A stretch of 64,000 nucleotides of DNA from Pontixanthobacter luteolus. GTDB taxonomy: Bacteria; Pseudomonadota; Alphaproteobacteria; Sphingomonadales; Sphingomonadaceae. Below the pieces are notes generated by a model. That model ran no database searches. It was not told the origin of the DNA and saw only the letters and a program-made list of their open reading frames with translations. Position 1 is the first letter of the stretch. Every line of letters starts with the position of its first letter. Where the stretch lies: positions 563,001 through 627,000 of the forward strand of contig NZ_WTYP01000002.1 of the NCBI RefSeq assembly GCF_009828095.1. The letters are read 5' to 3'. Both the position numbers and the translations under genes were made by a program. Positions 17,720-27,123 of the stretch are shown here, one piece after another.

Positions 17720-18919
17720 TTACGCCGCCTGCTTGACCTCGGCCACGATCTTCTTGGCGGCATCGCCGAGATCGTCAGCACTGACGATCGGCAGGCCGGA
17801 GTTGTTGAGGATGGCCTTGCCCTCTTCAACATTGGTACCTTCGAGGCGGACGACCAGCGGAACCGACAGGTTCACGTCTTTCGCCGCCTGAACGATACCG
17901 TCGGCGATCACGTCGCATTTCATGATCCCGCCGAAGATGTTGACGAGGATGCCTTCGACAGCCGGGTCCTTCAGGATGATCTTGAATGCAGCAGTCACTT
18001 TCTCCGTGGTGGCACCGCCGCCCACGTCGAGGAAGTTTGCCGGGAAGGCGCCGTTCAGCTTGATGATGTCCATCGTTGCCATGGCGAGGCCGGCCCCGTT
18101 GACCATGCAACCGATATTGCCGTCCAGCTTGATGTAGGCGAGATCGTATTCGCTGGCTTCGACTTCGGCCGGGTCTTCCTCGGTCTCGTCGCGCATCGCT
18201 TCCACGTCCTTGTGACGATAGAGCGCATTGCCGTCGAAGCTCATCTTGGTGTCGAGAACCAGCAGCTGCCCGTCCTTGGTTTCAACCAGCGGGTTGATTT
18301 CAAGCATTTCGCAATCGAGGTCCATGAAGGCTTCGTAAAGCTTGGCAGCCAGCTTCTGGCACTGCTTGTTAAGATCGCCGCTCAGCTTCAGGGCGAACGC
18401 AACCGCGCGGCCATGATGCGGCATGAAGCCCTGCGCCGGATCGATCGTGATCGTGGTGATCAGTTCGGGCGTGTTGTGCGCCACGTCTTCGATGTCCATC
18501 CCGCCTTCGGTCGAGGCGACCATTGCGACCTGGCCGCTTGCGCGGTCGACCAACATGGCGAGGTAATATTCGCTTTCGATATCGACGCCGTCGGTCACAT
18601 ACAGGCGGTTCACCTGCTTGCCTTCTTCACCGGTCTGGATTGTGACCAGCGTGTTGCCGAGCATTTCCTTGGCGTCTGCTTCGACATCCTCGATGCTCTT
18701 GGCCAGCCGCACGCCGCCCTTCGCATCCGCGCCCAGTTCCTTGAACTTGCCCTTGCCGCGTCCGCCAGCGTGAATCTGCGCTTTTACCACATAGAGCGGT
18801 CCGGGCAGTTTCTTGGCGCCTTCAACGGCTTCTTCGACTGTCAGCGCTGCGTGGCCCGCAGGAATGCCGATGCCGTATTTCGCGAGGAGTTCCTTGGCCT
18901 GGTATTCGTGAATGTTCAT
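17720..18919 (-). CDS. sucC: succinate-CoA ligase (ADP-forming) beta subunit
   Basis: Beta subunit of the TCA-cycle enzyme that converts succinyl-CoA to succinate with ATP formation. From ATG 18919 it is 399 aa, exactly the family norm, and starts [17 protein letters not shown]; the open frame continues upstream to 19201 but that extension is not protein-like. Visible features are the ATP-grasp fold, with [35 protein letters not shown] and the C-terminal power-helix region ([32 protein letters not shown]). sucD is not in the window. Confidence 0.95.
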   Translation of the reverse strand: MNIHEYQAKELLAKYGIGIPAGHAALTVEEAVEGAKKLPGPLYVVKAQIHAGGRGKGKFKELGADAKGGVRLAKSIEDVEADAKEMLGNTLVTIQTGEEGKQVNRLYVTDGVDIESEYYLAMLVDRASGQVAMVASTEGGMDIEDVAHNTPELITTITIDPAQGFMPHHGRAVAFALKLSGDLNKQCQKLAAKLYEAFMDLDCEMLEINPLVETKDGQLLVLDTKMSFDGNALYRHKDVEAMRDETEEDPAEVEASEYDLAYIKLDGNIGCMVNGAGLAMATMDIIKLNGAFPANFLDVGGGATTEKVTAAFKIILKDPAVEGILVNIFGGIMKCDVIADGIVQAAKDVNLSVPLVVRLEGTNVEEGKAILNNSGLPIVSADDLGDAAKKIVAEVKQAA

Positions 18920-18996
18920 GGAGTGTCCGTCTTTGTGAAATGCGAAAGAATCTGCTGCGCGCCTAAGCATGGATAAGCACGCTTGAAAAGTGCTGC

Positions 18997-19803
18997 GTGT
19001 CCATCCAACAGCGTATGAGTATGATTGATCGTTCCCGCCTTGAAGCCATTGTCGATGAAGCAGGCCGCATTGCGCATGGTTTCTGGCCCGGTGCGGGGCA
19101 CGCAGTAAACAGCTGGGAGAAAGAGCCCGGAAGCCCGGTTTGCGAAGGTGATATCGAGGTCGACGGCTATCTTCGCCGGCATCTGGGTGAATTGCTGCCA
19201 TCGGCTGGCTGGCTGTCGGAAGAAACCGCAGACGATCCGCAGCGGCTGGACAAGGGCCTGATTTGGCTGGTTGATCCGATCGACGGGACCCGCGATTTCA
19301 TCCGCGGAAGGAGCGGTTGGTGCATATCGGTTGCGCTGATCAGCGAGGGCCGCCCGCTTCTGGGCATTCTGGATGCGCCGGCGCGAGGCGAGAAATGGAT
19401 CGCCGTGGCGGGGCAGGGTGCGTGGCGCAATGGCCAGAGGTTGAAAGCCTCGACCCGGTCGGAATTGCAAGGCGCACGCGTGCCCACCACCTCGCTGGCC
19501 AAGGTCGATCAGATTCTTTCGATGGTCGATCAGCCCAATTCGATCGCATTGCGGGTCGCCATGGTCGGCGCCGACGAGGCTGATCTGGTCGCGACGCTGC
19601 GGTGGGGATTCGAATGGGATATCGGCGCAGCAACCTTGATCGCGAGGGAGGCCGGCGCGACGGTTACCGATGCTTTCGGGCGCCCGTTTGAATACAATAA
19701 ACGTGATCCGCGGGCTTTCGGGATGCTGGTGAGCGCGCCGGACATTCACAGCGCTGCGGTGGATCATTTGGCGGAACGGGCCAACCAGTTCCTGATCAAG
19801 TGA
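18997..19803 (+). CDS. inositol-monophosphatase/CysQ-family phosphatase
   Basis: Mg-dependent phosphatase of the IMPase/3'(2'),5'-bisphosphate nucleotidase superfamily, 268 aa. Metal-site motifs are intact: the acidic [20 protein letters not shown] and the C-terminal [19 protein letters not shown]. It could act on 3'-phosphoadenosine 5'-phosphate like CysQ, or on inositol or histidinol phosphate; a second, more CysQ-like copy sits in the cys operon at 56.5 kb. GTG 18997 is the longest start; ATG at 19015 or 19021 is equally possible, and no clear ribosome site decides. Confidence 0.82.
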   Translation: MSIQQRMSMIDRSRLEAIVDEAGRIAHGFWPGAGHAVNSWEKEPGSPVCEGDIEVDGYLRRHLGELLPSAGWLSEETADDPQRLDKGLIWLVDPIDGTRDFIRGRSGWCISVALISEGRPLLGILDAPARGEKWIAVAGQGAWRNGQRLKASTRSELQGARVPTTSLAKVDQILSMVDQPNSIALRVAMVGADEADLVATLRWGFEWDIGAATLIAREAGATVTDAFGRPFEYNKRDPRAFGMLVSAPDIHSAAVDHLAERANQFLIK

Positions 19804-19838
19804 TGCCGCGAAAGTGGCCCGTAAGGTAGAGCCCAACG

Positions 19839-19867
19839 AAAAAGGGGCAGCCCTGCGGCCGCCCCTT
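19839..19867 (-). terminator. intrinsic terminator of the OmpA lipoprotein gene
   Basis: AAGGGGC (19842-19848) pairs with GCCCCTT (19861-19867); on the minus strand it is followed by a T-run (19843-19839). The tail on the plus side is weaker, but it may also serve the convergent phosphatase gene. Confidence 0.75.
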
Positions 19868-19890
19868 TGTTCATATTGTCGCAGGCTGCC

Positions 19891-20589
19891 TTAGTAACCT
19901 TGCGATTGCTGGGCAGCTTCCACGTCTTCCTGCGTGATCGGAATGATCTTGATTTCGACCCGGCGGTTGAGCGCGCGGCCTTCTTCGGTTGCATTCGTCG
20001 CAATCGGAGCAGTCTCGCCGAAACCCTGCGAACGGATACGTGCAGCGCTGACGCCGCGCGATGCCAGGTAGTTTGCAACGGCCTGGGCGCGCTGTTCGGA
20101 CAGGCGCTGGTTGAACGAATCGGAACCGGTTGAATCGGTGTGACCGTAAACGTCGATCAGGCTGTCTGGATATTGCTGCAGGCTGCCTGCAACCGTGTCC
20201 AGCGTGTCACGGAATGCCGGCTTGATGGTGTAGCTGCCAACGTCGAAAGTCACGCCATCCGGCAGGTTCACAAGGATGGCTTCGCCGCCATCGACTTCAG
20301 TAACATCGACGCCGGAACCGGCGGTCTGTTCTTTCAGTTCCTTGATCTGCTGGTCCATTTTGTAGCCGACCACGCCGCCAGCAACGCCGCCAACGCCCGC
20401 ACCGATGATGCGTCCGGTCTTTCCGCCGATTACACCGCCCAGAAGGCCGCCGAGAACCGCACCGCCGACACCGCCGATTGCAGTGCGCGATACTTTCTTC
20501 TCACCGGTGTTCGGGTCGGTAACGCAGCCCGAAACTGTAACGAGCGAGAGAGCTGCGAGGCTCGACATGAAAATTCTTGATTTGGCCAT
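19891..20589 (-). CDS. OmpA-family lipoprotein with glycine-zipper region
   Basis: Outer-membrane lipoprotein of 232 aa that would anchor the envelope to peptidoglycan. The lipobox is VSGC (Cys22). Residues about 37-75 are a glycine-zipper segment (GGVGGAVLGGLLGGVIGG and a second similar stretch). From about 110 onward is an OmpA/Pal peptidoglycan-binding domain with the NQRLSEQRAQAVANYLASRG and ALNRRVEIKI signatures. GGAGGGG 8 bases before the ATG is a strong ribosome site. It resembles YiaD/Omp16-like proteins. Confidence 0.9.
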   Translation of the reverse strand: MAKSRIFMSSLAALSLVTVSGCVTDPNTGEKKVSRTAIGGVGGAVLGGLLGGVIGGKTGRIIGAGVGGVAGGVVGYKMDQQIKELKEQTAGSGVDVTEVDGGEAILVNLPDGVTFDVGSYTIKPAFRDTLDTVAGSLQQYPDSLIDVYGHTDSTGSDSFNQRLSEQRAQAVANYLASRGVSAARIRSQGFGETAPIATNATEEGRALNRRVEIKIIPITQEDVEAAQQSQGY

Positions 20590-20779
20590 GGGGTTTTCCC
20601 CTCCTGTAAAAATGTATTCGGCAGTCCTGAGCGGGCCGCACCCACCTGCGCCGCATTACCTAAACTCTGAACAGGGCCGCATGTTCCCGCAGGACGCACG
20701 ATGCAGCTGCTCGGGCGCTTACCGGCAACATCTGCTAAGGAATGCTGGCACGCGTAGACAATTGTGCTAGCGGAAAAGG

Positions 20780-22105
20780 GTGACACCTTTTCCATGGCCA
20801 GACCTGCTCATCATCGGCACTCTCATTGTGATCAATGGCGTGTTCGCCATGTCCGAGCTCGCCATCGTATCCGCGCGCACGGGCCAGTTGCGCAGCGCTG
20901 CGGACAAGGGCAGCCATTCGGCCAATGTTGCCATGAATCTGGCAGCCAATCCGGGTAAATTCCTGTCGACGGTCCAGATCGGCATTACTCTGATAGGGAT
21001 CATCGCCGGTGCGTATTCAGGCGCCAGCTTGGGCCGCCCGGTCGGTGAACGGCTGGAACTGCTCGGCGTGCCGGGCGAGATGGCTGACGATGCTGGATTT
21101 GCGCTGGTCATCGCCCTGACAACGTATTTCAGCCTCGTGGTTGGTGAACTGGTGCCGAAACAGCTGGCCCTGCGCGCAGCAGTTCCGATCTCCCTGGTAA
21201 TGGCGCGCCCGATGGCAATACTCGCCAGGGTCGCAGCGCCGCTTGTGTGGGTGCTCGATACGTCTTCCGGGCTTTTGATTCGTCTGTTCGGTATTCGCCC
21301 GGGCGGGCAATCCTCCGTCACCGCGGAAGAACTGCACATGATTTTCGCCGATGCAACGCGCTCGGGCGTGATCGAAAGCGATCAGCGGCAGATTCTGACC
21401 GGTGCTGTACGGCTGGCCGAACGTCCGGTGCGTGAGGTGATGACGCCCAGGACGGAAATCGACTGGATCGACATTTCGGCGGACGAAAAACAGATCCGCA
21501 AGGCAATCGACGACAGCCCGCACTCCTTGCTGCCGGTGGCCGATGGCTCACCCGACAAGATACTGGGCGTGATCAAGGTGCGCGAAGTCCTCGCGCTCAT
21601 GGTGCGGGGCCGGAAAATCAATCTCAAGCGGCTGATGAAAAAAGCTGAAATTGTCCCGGACCAGCTCGATGCGATGGACGCGCTGCGCAGCTTGCAGCAG
21701 GCCGAAATCGCGATGGCGATGGTGCATGACGAATACGGCCACCTCGACGGGATCGTGACGCCTGTCGATCTGCTGACCGCGCTGGTGGGCCAATTCGTTA
21801 GCGATCAGGATGAAGGCGATACGCCATCCATCGTGGAGCGGACCGACGGTTCGCTGATCGTGTCTGGTAGCCTGTCCGCCGACGATCTGGCTGACCGTCT
21901 CGGGCTTGATTACGGCGACGAGCGCGAATTTGCGACCGCCGCAGGGTATGTCCTGTCGATCATCAAGAAGCTCCCGCTGGAAGGCGAGAGTTTCATTGAA
22001 CAAGGCTGGAAATTCGAGGTCATCGACATGGATGGCCGCAAGATCGACAAGCTGATAATCAGCCGGGCAGATCAGTCCGGCGCAAGCGATACTGCGGAAG
22101 CCTGA
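20780..22105 (+). CDS. CNNM/CorC-type membrane protein with CBS domains
   Basis: Inner-membrane protein of the 'hemolysin family' (DUF21-CBS-CorC_HlyC), 441 aa, today linked mostly to Mg2+ or other divalent-ion transport rather than hemolysis. Order: DUF21 membrane domain (1 to about 180, with four hydrophobic helices), two CBS repeats (about 205-330, VREVMTPRTEIDWIDI and MVHDEYGHLDGIVTPVDL), then the C-terminal CorC domain (about 345-425). The frame starts at GTG 20780, close behind a weak ribosome site; a shorter start is not excluded but would cut the first helix. Confidence 0.87.
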   Translation: MTPFPWPDLLIIGTLIVINGVFAMSELAIVSARTGQLRSAADKGSHSANVAMNLAANPGKFLSTVQIGITLIGIIAGAYSGASLGRPVGERLELLGVPGEMADDAGFALVIALTTYFSLVVGELVPKQLALRAAVPISLVMARPMAILARVAAPLVWVLDTSSGLLIRLFGIRPGGQSSVTAEELHMIFADATRSGVIESDQRQILTGAVRLAERPVREVMTPRTEIDWIDISADEKQIRKAIDDSPHSLLPVADGSPDKILGVIKVREVLALMVRGRKINLKRLMKKAEIVPDQLDAMDALRSLQQAEIAMAMVHDEYGHLDGIVTPVDLLTALVGQFVSDQDEGDTPSIVERTDGSLIVSGSLSADDLADRLGLDYGDEREFATAAGYVLSIIKKLPLEGESFIEQGWKFEVIDMDGRKIDKLIISRADQSGASDTAEA

Positions 22106-22127
22106 GTGCCCGCGTCGCTGCGGGCAC
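22106..22127. other. hairpin between convergent genes
   Basis: GTGCCCGC and GCGGGCAC form a perfect 8-base stem with a 6-base loop directly behind the CNNM stop codon. There is no T-run on either side, so it is either a Rho-dependent end or a transcript-protecting hairpin. Confidence 0.4.
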
Positions 22128-22136
22128 GAAAGACGC

Positions 22137-22550
22137 TTAGCCGGGAATGATTGCCTGGCTGTTCTGACCGTCACCTTCGGGTGCAGCGATGATGTCGCGG
22201 GTAACGCGGCCCTTCGCGACCGTATTGGTCTGGGGATCACCAACCGATGAGCGGATGCCCGGTGCGGCAACGCCGGCACGGTCGAGCGCGCTGGTTTCAA
22301 CGCCGCTACGCGGGGCAGGGCCGCCGAACAGAGCCTCGAGAGCTTGCTCGCTCGCAGTGCCTTCCGACGGACGCGGGGCGCCCGGTGCCGGCGGAACCAG
22401 ATTGAAATCTGGCGGAACGACGAGCGGAGCCTGACGCTGTACGGCAAACTCATCAGGACGCTCACGGCCCAGAATGCCGCCGCTGCTGCCGCATGCGGCA
22501 AGAACGGTGCTGGCTGCGCCGAGAAGGATGATGGTGGCTGTCTTACGCAT
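22137..22550 (-). CDS. bamF: BamF-type (DUF3035) lipoprotein
   Basis: Small outer-membrane lipoprotein, 137 aa, lipobox LAAC (Cys20). It is followed by a low-complexity, proline-rich and probably unfolded chain that contains the DUF3035 hallmark LVVPPDFNLVPP. DUF3035 proteins are called BamF in Caulobacter, where one co-purifies with the BAM outer-membrane protein assembly complex. The gene starts 5 bases after the lspA stop. This makes biological sense, because the peptidase encoded there processes this lipoprotein. Confidence 0.8.
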   Translation of the reverse strand: MRKTATIILLGAASTVLAACGSSGGILGRERPDEFAVQRQAPLVVPPDFNLVPPAPGAPRPSEGTASEQALEALFGGPAPRSGVETSALDRAGVAAPGIRSSVGDPQTNTVAKGRVTRDIIAAPEGDGQNSQAIIPG

Positions 22551-22555
22551 AATTC

Positions 22556-23089
22556 TTAGCTCTCCACGGCAGGTGCCGTCTCGTTCGTATCTGTTTCGTC
22601 CTTATCGCGCACGAAGAAGGATCGGGCAAGGATGATGACCACACCGATGGTGATAGCCGCATCGGCGACGTTAAAAATCAGGAAGGGGCGAAAATCCCCG
22701 AAATGGAGATCGGCATAGTCGATGACATAGCCGTATTCGAACCGGTCACGGATATTGCCCAGCGCACCGCCCAGGATCATCGCCAGGCCGATAATGTCGC
22801 CAAATGCCTTTTCGCGCATCATCCAGATGGTCACCACCAGCGCGATACCGGCGGTCGCCAGCACCAGGCCCCAGCGCATTTCCGGCGATGTCGCCTCGAA
22901 CATGCCCAGCGACACGCCGAAATTCTGCGTCCAGCGCAGGTCGAAAAACGGCAACAGGTCGATCACGCCGCCCGGCTGGTTGCGCAGGTCGAGCGGGCCG
23001 ACCATCAGGTGTTTCACCCACTGGTCGACCGCAAAGATAGCCAGCGCGATGGCGAGGCCGATGGCGCGGGGTTTGGTCAGGAAGCTCAT
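22556..23089 (-). CDS. lspA: lipoprotein signal peptidase (signal peptidase II)
   Basis: Inner-membrane aspartyl protease that removes the signal peptide of lipidated prolipoproteins. 177 aa with four membrane helices. Conserved blocks are DQWVKHL, TQNFGVSLGMF, GALGNIRDRFEYGYVIDY with the first catalytic Asp, and FNVADAAI with the second. The ATG overlaps the ileS stop by 4 bases; the ileS-lspA pairing is very common in bacteria. Confidence 0.95.
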   Translation of the reverse strand: MSFLTKPRAIGLAIALAIFAVDQWVKHLMVGPLDLRNQPGGVIDLLPFFDLRWTQNFGVSLGMFEATSPEMRWGLVLATAGIALVVTIWMMREKAFGDIIGLAMILGGALGNIRDRFEYGYVIDYADLHFGDFRPFLIFNVADAAITIGVVIILARSFFVRDKDETDTNETAPAVES

Positions 23090-26013
23090 GCCGCTGCATC
23101 CATTTCAGTCACGACCTCGTCGCACCGGCTGCACAATGCGCCGTCTTCGGCGACGTCAGGCAGCAGGCGCCAGCAGCGGCCGCATTTGTTATCGGATGTG
23201 CGCGTAACTTCCACGGTGCTGCCTTGGCCGCGCACGACTGTCGCGGCGATGAACAGTTCTGCCAGATCAGCATCGCTGAACCCATCGGGTATGGCGGAGG
23301 AGGGCACGCTAACGTCCGCCTCCAGACCCGACCGGATGGTTTTCTCGCGGCGCAGCGGCTCGATTGCTTCCATCACGTCTTCGCGCAGTTCGCGCATCGC
23401 GTCGAAACGTCCGGCGAGTGCATCGTCGATCCAGTCGGCAGGCAGCGCGTGCAATTCTTCCAGATGGATGCTGGCGCGGTCGGGGAAGCGTGTGCTCCAC
23501 ACTTCCTCGGCGGTATAGACCAGCACCGGCGCGGTGTAGCGGATAAGCGCCTGGAACAGGATGTCGAGCATCGTGCGGTATGCGCGGCGCTCCAGCCCGT
23601 CGGGGGCATCGCAATACAGCCGGTCCTTGCGGATATCGAAGAAGAACGCCGACAGGTCTTCATTGGTAAACTCTGCCAGCGCACGGACGTATTCGTTGAA
23701 ATCGAAATCATCGATTGCGGTGCGCAGATTGGCGTCGAGCTTCGCCAGCCGGTGCAGCATATACCGCTCTAGCTCGGGCATTTGCGCGGTCTCAACACCC
23801 TCGCTTTCGTAATCGAAATCGCTGAGCGCGCCGAGCAGATAGCGGAACGTGTTGCGCAGCTTCCGATAGGTGTCGCCGACGCCTTTCAGGATTTCATCGC
23901 CAATGCGGTGATCTTCGGTGTAATCGACCGAAAGCGCCCACAGGCGGATGATGTCCGCGCCGTATTGTTCCATCACCTTCAGCGGATCGACCGTGTTGCC
24001 CAGGCTCTTGGACATTTTCATGCCCTTGGGGTCCATGGTGAAACCGTGAGTCAGCACAGCCTTGTACGGCGCGCGGCCGCGTGTGCCGCAGCTTTCCAGC
24101 AAGGACGACTGGAACCAGCCCCGATGCTGGTCGCTGCCTTCCAGATAGAGATCAGCGGGCGATTGCAGTTCCGGCCATTCGTCCGATTCCAGAACGAAGG
24201 CGTGAGTGCTGCCGCTGTCAAACCAGACGTCGAGAATGTCGCCGATCATTTCGTAATCGTCGGGGTTGCGATCAGGGCCGAGATATTCGGCAGCGCGGCT
24301 TTCCTCCCATGCGTCGACGGTGTCGTTGGCAATGGCGGTCTGGATGCGGCGGTTGACGTCAGGATCGACCAGCAATTCCCCGCTCTCCCGGTGTACGAAA
24401 AGGGCGATAGGCACGCCCCATGCGCGCTGGCGACTGATCAGCCAGTCGGGCCGGCCCTCGACCATGGAGCGCAGGCGGTTGCGGCCCTTTTCAGGCACGA
24501 AGCGGGTCGAGGCAATCTCGCCCAGCGCAATTTCTCGCAGCGTGGGGGACCCTGCCGTGACTTCTTCATCGATAGTCGAATCGCCGCCTTCACCTTCCCA
24601 ACTCTGTTCCGCGGGGGAGATCGCGGGCAAGTGGCCCAGATGCTCGTCGATCGCGATGAACCATTGCGGGGTGCAGCGATACACGACCTTGGCTTTGGAG
24701 CGCCAGGAATGCGGGTAGCTGTGCTGGTAGTCGGCGCTGGCGGACAGCAACGCACCCGCTTCGCGCAGATCCGAGCAGATCGGGCCTTCGGGCGCATTGA
24801 ACGGCTTGTTGATCACGCTGCGGCGGCGTTCCTTGCCCTCTGCATCCAGATCGTTCGCGCCCAGCCACAGCCAGTCGTCGCGGTAACGCCCGTCGCCCAT
24901 GACAGCGAAGACCGGATCGATGCCGTTCGCCTTGCACAGGTCGAAATCGTCCTCGCCGTGATCGGGCGACATATGGACGATGCCGGTGCCGCTGTCGGTT
25001 GTGACGAAATCGCCGGCAAGCATGGGCCGCGGCTTGGCGTAGAACCCGCCGAGATGGTGCATCGGGTGACGGACGATGGTTCCGGCTAGGTCGGAGCCTT
25101 TGATCATTTTTACCAGCGAGCCGTCGCCGGACTTCGGGTCAAAGCCCCACCTATTCATTGCTTCCGCTTGTAACCCACCTTCGTTCGCGATGAGAAAGCG
25201 CTTACCGTTCCAGTCAATAATATCGTAGTTTATACTCGGCCCATATGCGAGCGCCTGATTGACCGGAATCGTCCAAGGCGTCGTAGTCCAGATCACCGCA
25301 TATGCGCCGACCAGTTCGGGGATCGCGCTCTCGACAATCTCGAACGCCACATCGATCTGCGGGCTGTCGGTCAGGTCCTGATATTCGACCTCGGCATCGG
25401 CCAGTGCGGTTTCCTCAACCGGCGACCACATCACCGGCTTCGCGCCGCGATAGAGCTGGCCGGTCTCGGCGAATTTGTGCAGTTCGGCGACAATCGCGCC
25501 TTCCGCTTTTGGGCGCATGGTCAGATAGGGTTTGTCCCACCGGCCATTGATGCCCAGCCGTTTGAGCTGTTCGCGCTGAACATCGACCCATTTCTGAGCG
25601 TATTCGCGGCATTCGGCGCGGAATTCCTTGGCGGGGACTTCCTTCTTGTCCAGCTTCTTCTTGCGGTAGAGTTCCTCCACCTTCCATTCGATCGGCAGCC
25701 CGTGGCAGTCCCAGCCGGGAACGTAAGGCGCGTCCTTGCCCAGCAGGCTTTGCGTGCGCACCACTGTGTCTTTCAGCACATGGTTGAGCGCGTGGCCGAT
25801 ATGCATATCGCCATTGGCGTAAGGCGGGCCATCATGGAGGATGAACTTCTCGCGGCCGCTGCGCGCCTCGCGCAGTTTTTCATACAGGCCGATTTCTTCC
25901 CATTTCGCCTGAATGCCCGGCTCCTTGTGCGGGAGGCCGGCTTTCATGGGGAAGTCGGTCTTCGGCAGGAAGACCGTGGGGCGATAATCGCGCTGCGTAG
26001 GTTCGTCAGACAT
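23086..26013 (-). CDS. ileS: isoleucyl-tRNA synthetase
   Basis: Class I aminoacyl-tRNA synthetase of 975 aa. The HIGH motif is at residues 71-74 (GPPYANGDMHIGHALNHVL) and the KMSKS motif near residue 665 (KMSKSLGNTVDP). The editing domain lies between them, with the tryptophan-rich VIWTTTPWTIPVNQALAY signature. The anticodon-binding domain follows, and a C-terminal zinc ribbon is formed by CGRCW and CSRC. The gene starts 54 bases after the GDPD stop and overlaps lspA. Confidence 0.96.
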   Translation of the reverse strand: MSDEPTQRDYRPTVFLPKTDFPMKAGLPHKEPGIQAKWEEIGLYEKLREARSGREKFILHDGPPYANGDMHIGHALNHVLKDTVVRTQSLLGKDAPYVPGWDCHGLPIEWKVEELYRKKKLDKKEVPAKEFRAECREYAQKWVDVQREQLKRLGINGRWDKPYLTMRPKAEGAIVAELHKFAETGQLYRGAKPVMWSPVEETALADAEVEYQDLTDSPQIDVAFEIVESAIPELVGAYAVIWTTTPWTIPVNQALAYGPSINYDIIDWNGKRFLIANEGGLQAEAMNRWGFDPKSGDGSLVKMIKGSDLAGTIVRHPMHHLGGFYAKPRPMLAGDFVTTDSGTGIVHMSPDHGEDDFDLCKANGIDPVFAVMGDGRYRDDWLWLGANDLDAEGKERRRSVINKPFNAPEGPICSDLREAGALLSASADYQHSYPHSWRSKAKVVYRCTPQWFIAIDEHLGHLPAISPAEQSWEGEGGDSTIDEEVTAGSPTLREIALGEIASTRFVPEKGRNRLRSMVEGRPDWLISRQRAWGVPIALFVHRESGELLVDPDVNRRIQTAIANDTVDAWEESRAAEYLGPDRNPDDYEMIGDILDVWFDSGSTHAFVLESDEWPELQSPADLYLEGSDQHRGWFQSSLLESCGTRGRAPYKAVLTHGFTMDPKGMKMSKSLGNTVDPLKVMEQYGADIIRLWALSVDYTEDHRIGDEILKGVGDTYRKLRNTFRYLLGALSDFDYESEGVETAQMPELERYMLHRLAKLDANLRTAIDDFDFNEYVRALAEFTNEDLSAFFFDIRKDRLYCDAPDGLERRAYRTMLDILFQALIRYTAPVLVYTAEEVWSTRFPDRASIHLEELHALPADWIDDALAGRFDAMRELREDVMEAIEPLRREKTIRSGLEADVSVPSSAIPDGFSDADLAELFIAATVVRGQGSTVEVTRTSDNKCGRCWRLLPDVAEDGALCSRCDEVVTEMDAAA

Positions 26014-26067
26014 AGGGCAGTGCCGTTAACGGAAACCGCCCCCTAAGGGAACATCTATTGATCGCGG

Positions 26068-27123
26068 TCAGTCGCGTGCCTGCCGCCGGCGTTCCAGCGC
26101 CTGTGCCAGCTGTTCTTCCTCCAGCTCGGTCCGGGTGTTGAAATCGGGGCGCAGCGCGGGGCCGACGGCATACATGTCATCCACCCACAGCCAGCCGTTG
26201 AAGGTGCTGGGAACATCGCCCAATTGTTCGGGCAGATCGATCCCGCGCGGCGCGTCGTCTGATCCGACCGGGCCGAGCATGATGATCTCGACCCCGGCAT
26301 CCTGCATCCGCTGGATCATCCGGTTGGGCCAGCCGGGCATGACCCATTGATAATCGAGCGCGACGAAGATGGTCCCGCTGGCGCGGCAGCTGTCGGGCAC
26401 GACCCCGAACCAGCCCACGAGCGCGTAATCCTTCGAACACTGTTTCGCGCCCTGCTGGGAAAAGGCCCAGGCATCGGGGTACAGTTCCTTGATCCGGCGG
26501 ACGGGGGCGTCAGCGCCGTAAAATGCGTCCTTGTTGTAATCGATCCGCCGGCCAGCTTCTTCGAGCTTGGCTGCGAGCAAGTCTGCCTCGGCCGCGTCCT
26601 TGCTCTTGAAATTGAAGATGAACCGACCGCGCGGCGCAGCGGCAATCCCTTCGGCCAAGGTGGGGATTGCACCGATATGTTTGCCGCGAAACGGAAATGT
26701 CTTTCCGCCATCTGCGGTGTAGCCATGGCCTGCGTCCAGTTGCTTCAGCTCGGCAAGAGTGAAACCGCGCGTATCGCCGCTGGCATTCGTGCGGCAGTCG
26801 GCCGTCCAGTCATGGAACAGGACAATTTCGCCGTCGGAAGTCGGGGCAATGTCCACCTCGATCATCACCGCACCGGTGCGGCCCGCCTCGCGGATAGAGG
26901 GGACGGTGTTTTCCAAAAATTCATGCACTGGTTGTTCAATGCGCGTGGCGGTGCAATCGTCCCGGCCCAGATCGGACTGGTCATACGCCTGATACACCCC
27001 GCGATGCGCGACCAGCTTGACCCCGCCCTGCGGCGCAGCGGCCAGCCAACTGGCATTGTAAACCGTCAGGCCGACAAACATCAGTGCGAGCGCAAAGCCG
27101 ACGCGCTTCAGCCAGCGTTTCAT
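26068..27123 (-). CDS. membrane-anchored glycerophosphodiester phosphodiesterase-like protein
   Basis: A 351-aa protein with an N-terminal hydrophobic anchor (VGFALALMFVGLTVYN) and a periplasmic GDPD/PI-PLC TIM-barrel. Catalytic features: HRG in LVAHRGVYQ, ENTVPSI, VEVDI-like VMIEVDIAPTSDGEIVLFHD carrying the metal-binding Glu/Asp and the second His. It would cleave glycerophosphodiesters from lipid turnover. An insertion with Asp and Cys residues after HRG (QSDLGRDDCTATR) is longer than in simple GDPDs. The ATG overlaps the ribF stop by 4 bases. Confidence 0.85.
   Translation of the reverse strand: MKRWLKRVGFALALMFVGLTVYNASWLAAAPQGGVKLVAHRGVYQAYDQSDLGRDDCTATRIEQPVHEFLENTVPSIREAGRTGAVMIEVDIAPTSDGEIVLFHDWTADCRTNASGDTRGFTLAELKQLDAGHGYTADGGKTFPFRGKHIGAIPTLAEGIAAAPRGRFIFNFKSKDAAEADLLAAKLEEAGRRIDYNKDAFYGADAPVRRIKELYPDAWAFSQQGAKQCSKDYALVGWFGVVPDSCRASGTIFVALDYQWVMPGWPNRMIQRMQDAGVEIIMLGPVGSDDAPRGIDLPEQLGDVPSTFNGWLWVDDMYAVGPALRPDFNTRTELEEEQLAQALERRRQARD

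Noticed and set aside
23782-25089. 435-aa open frame antisense to ileS
   Set aside because: Same reason: complete overlap with an unmistakable synthetase gene.
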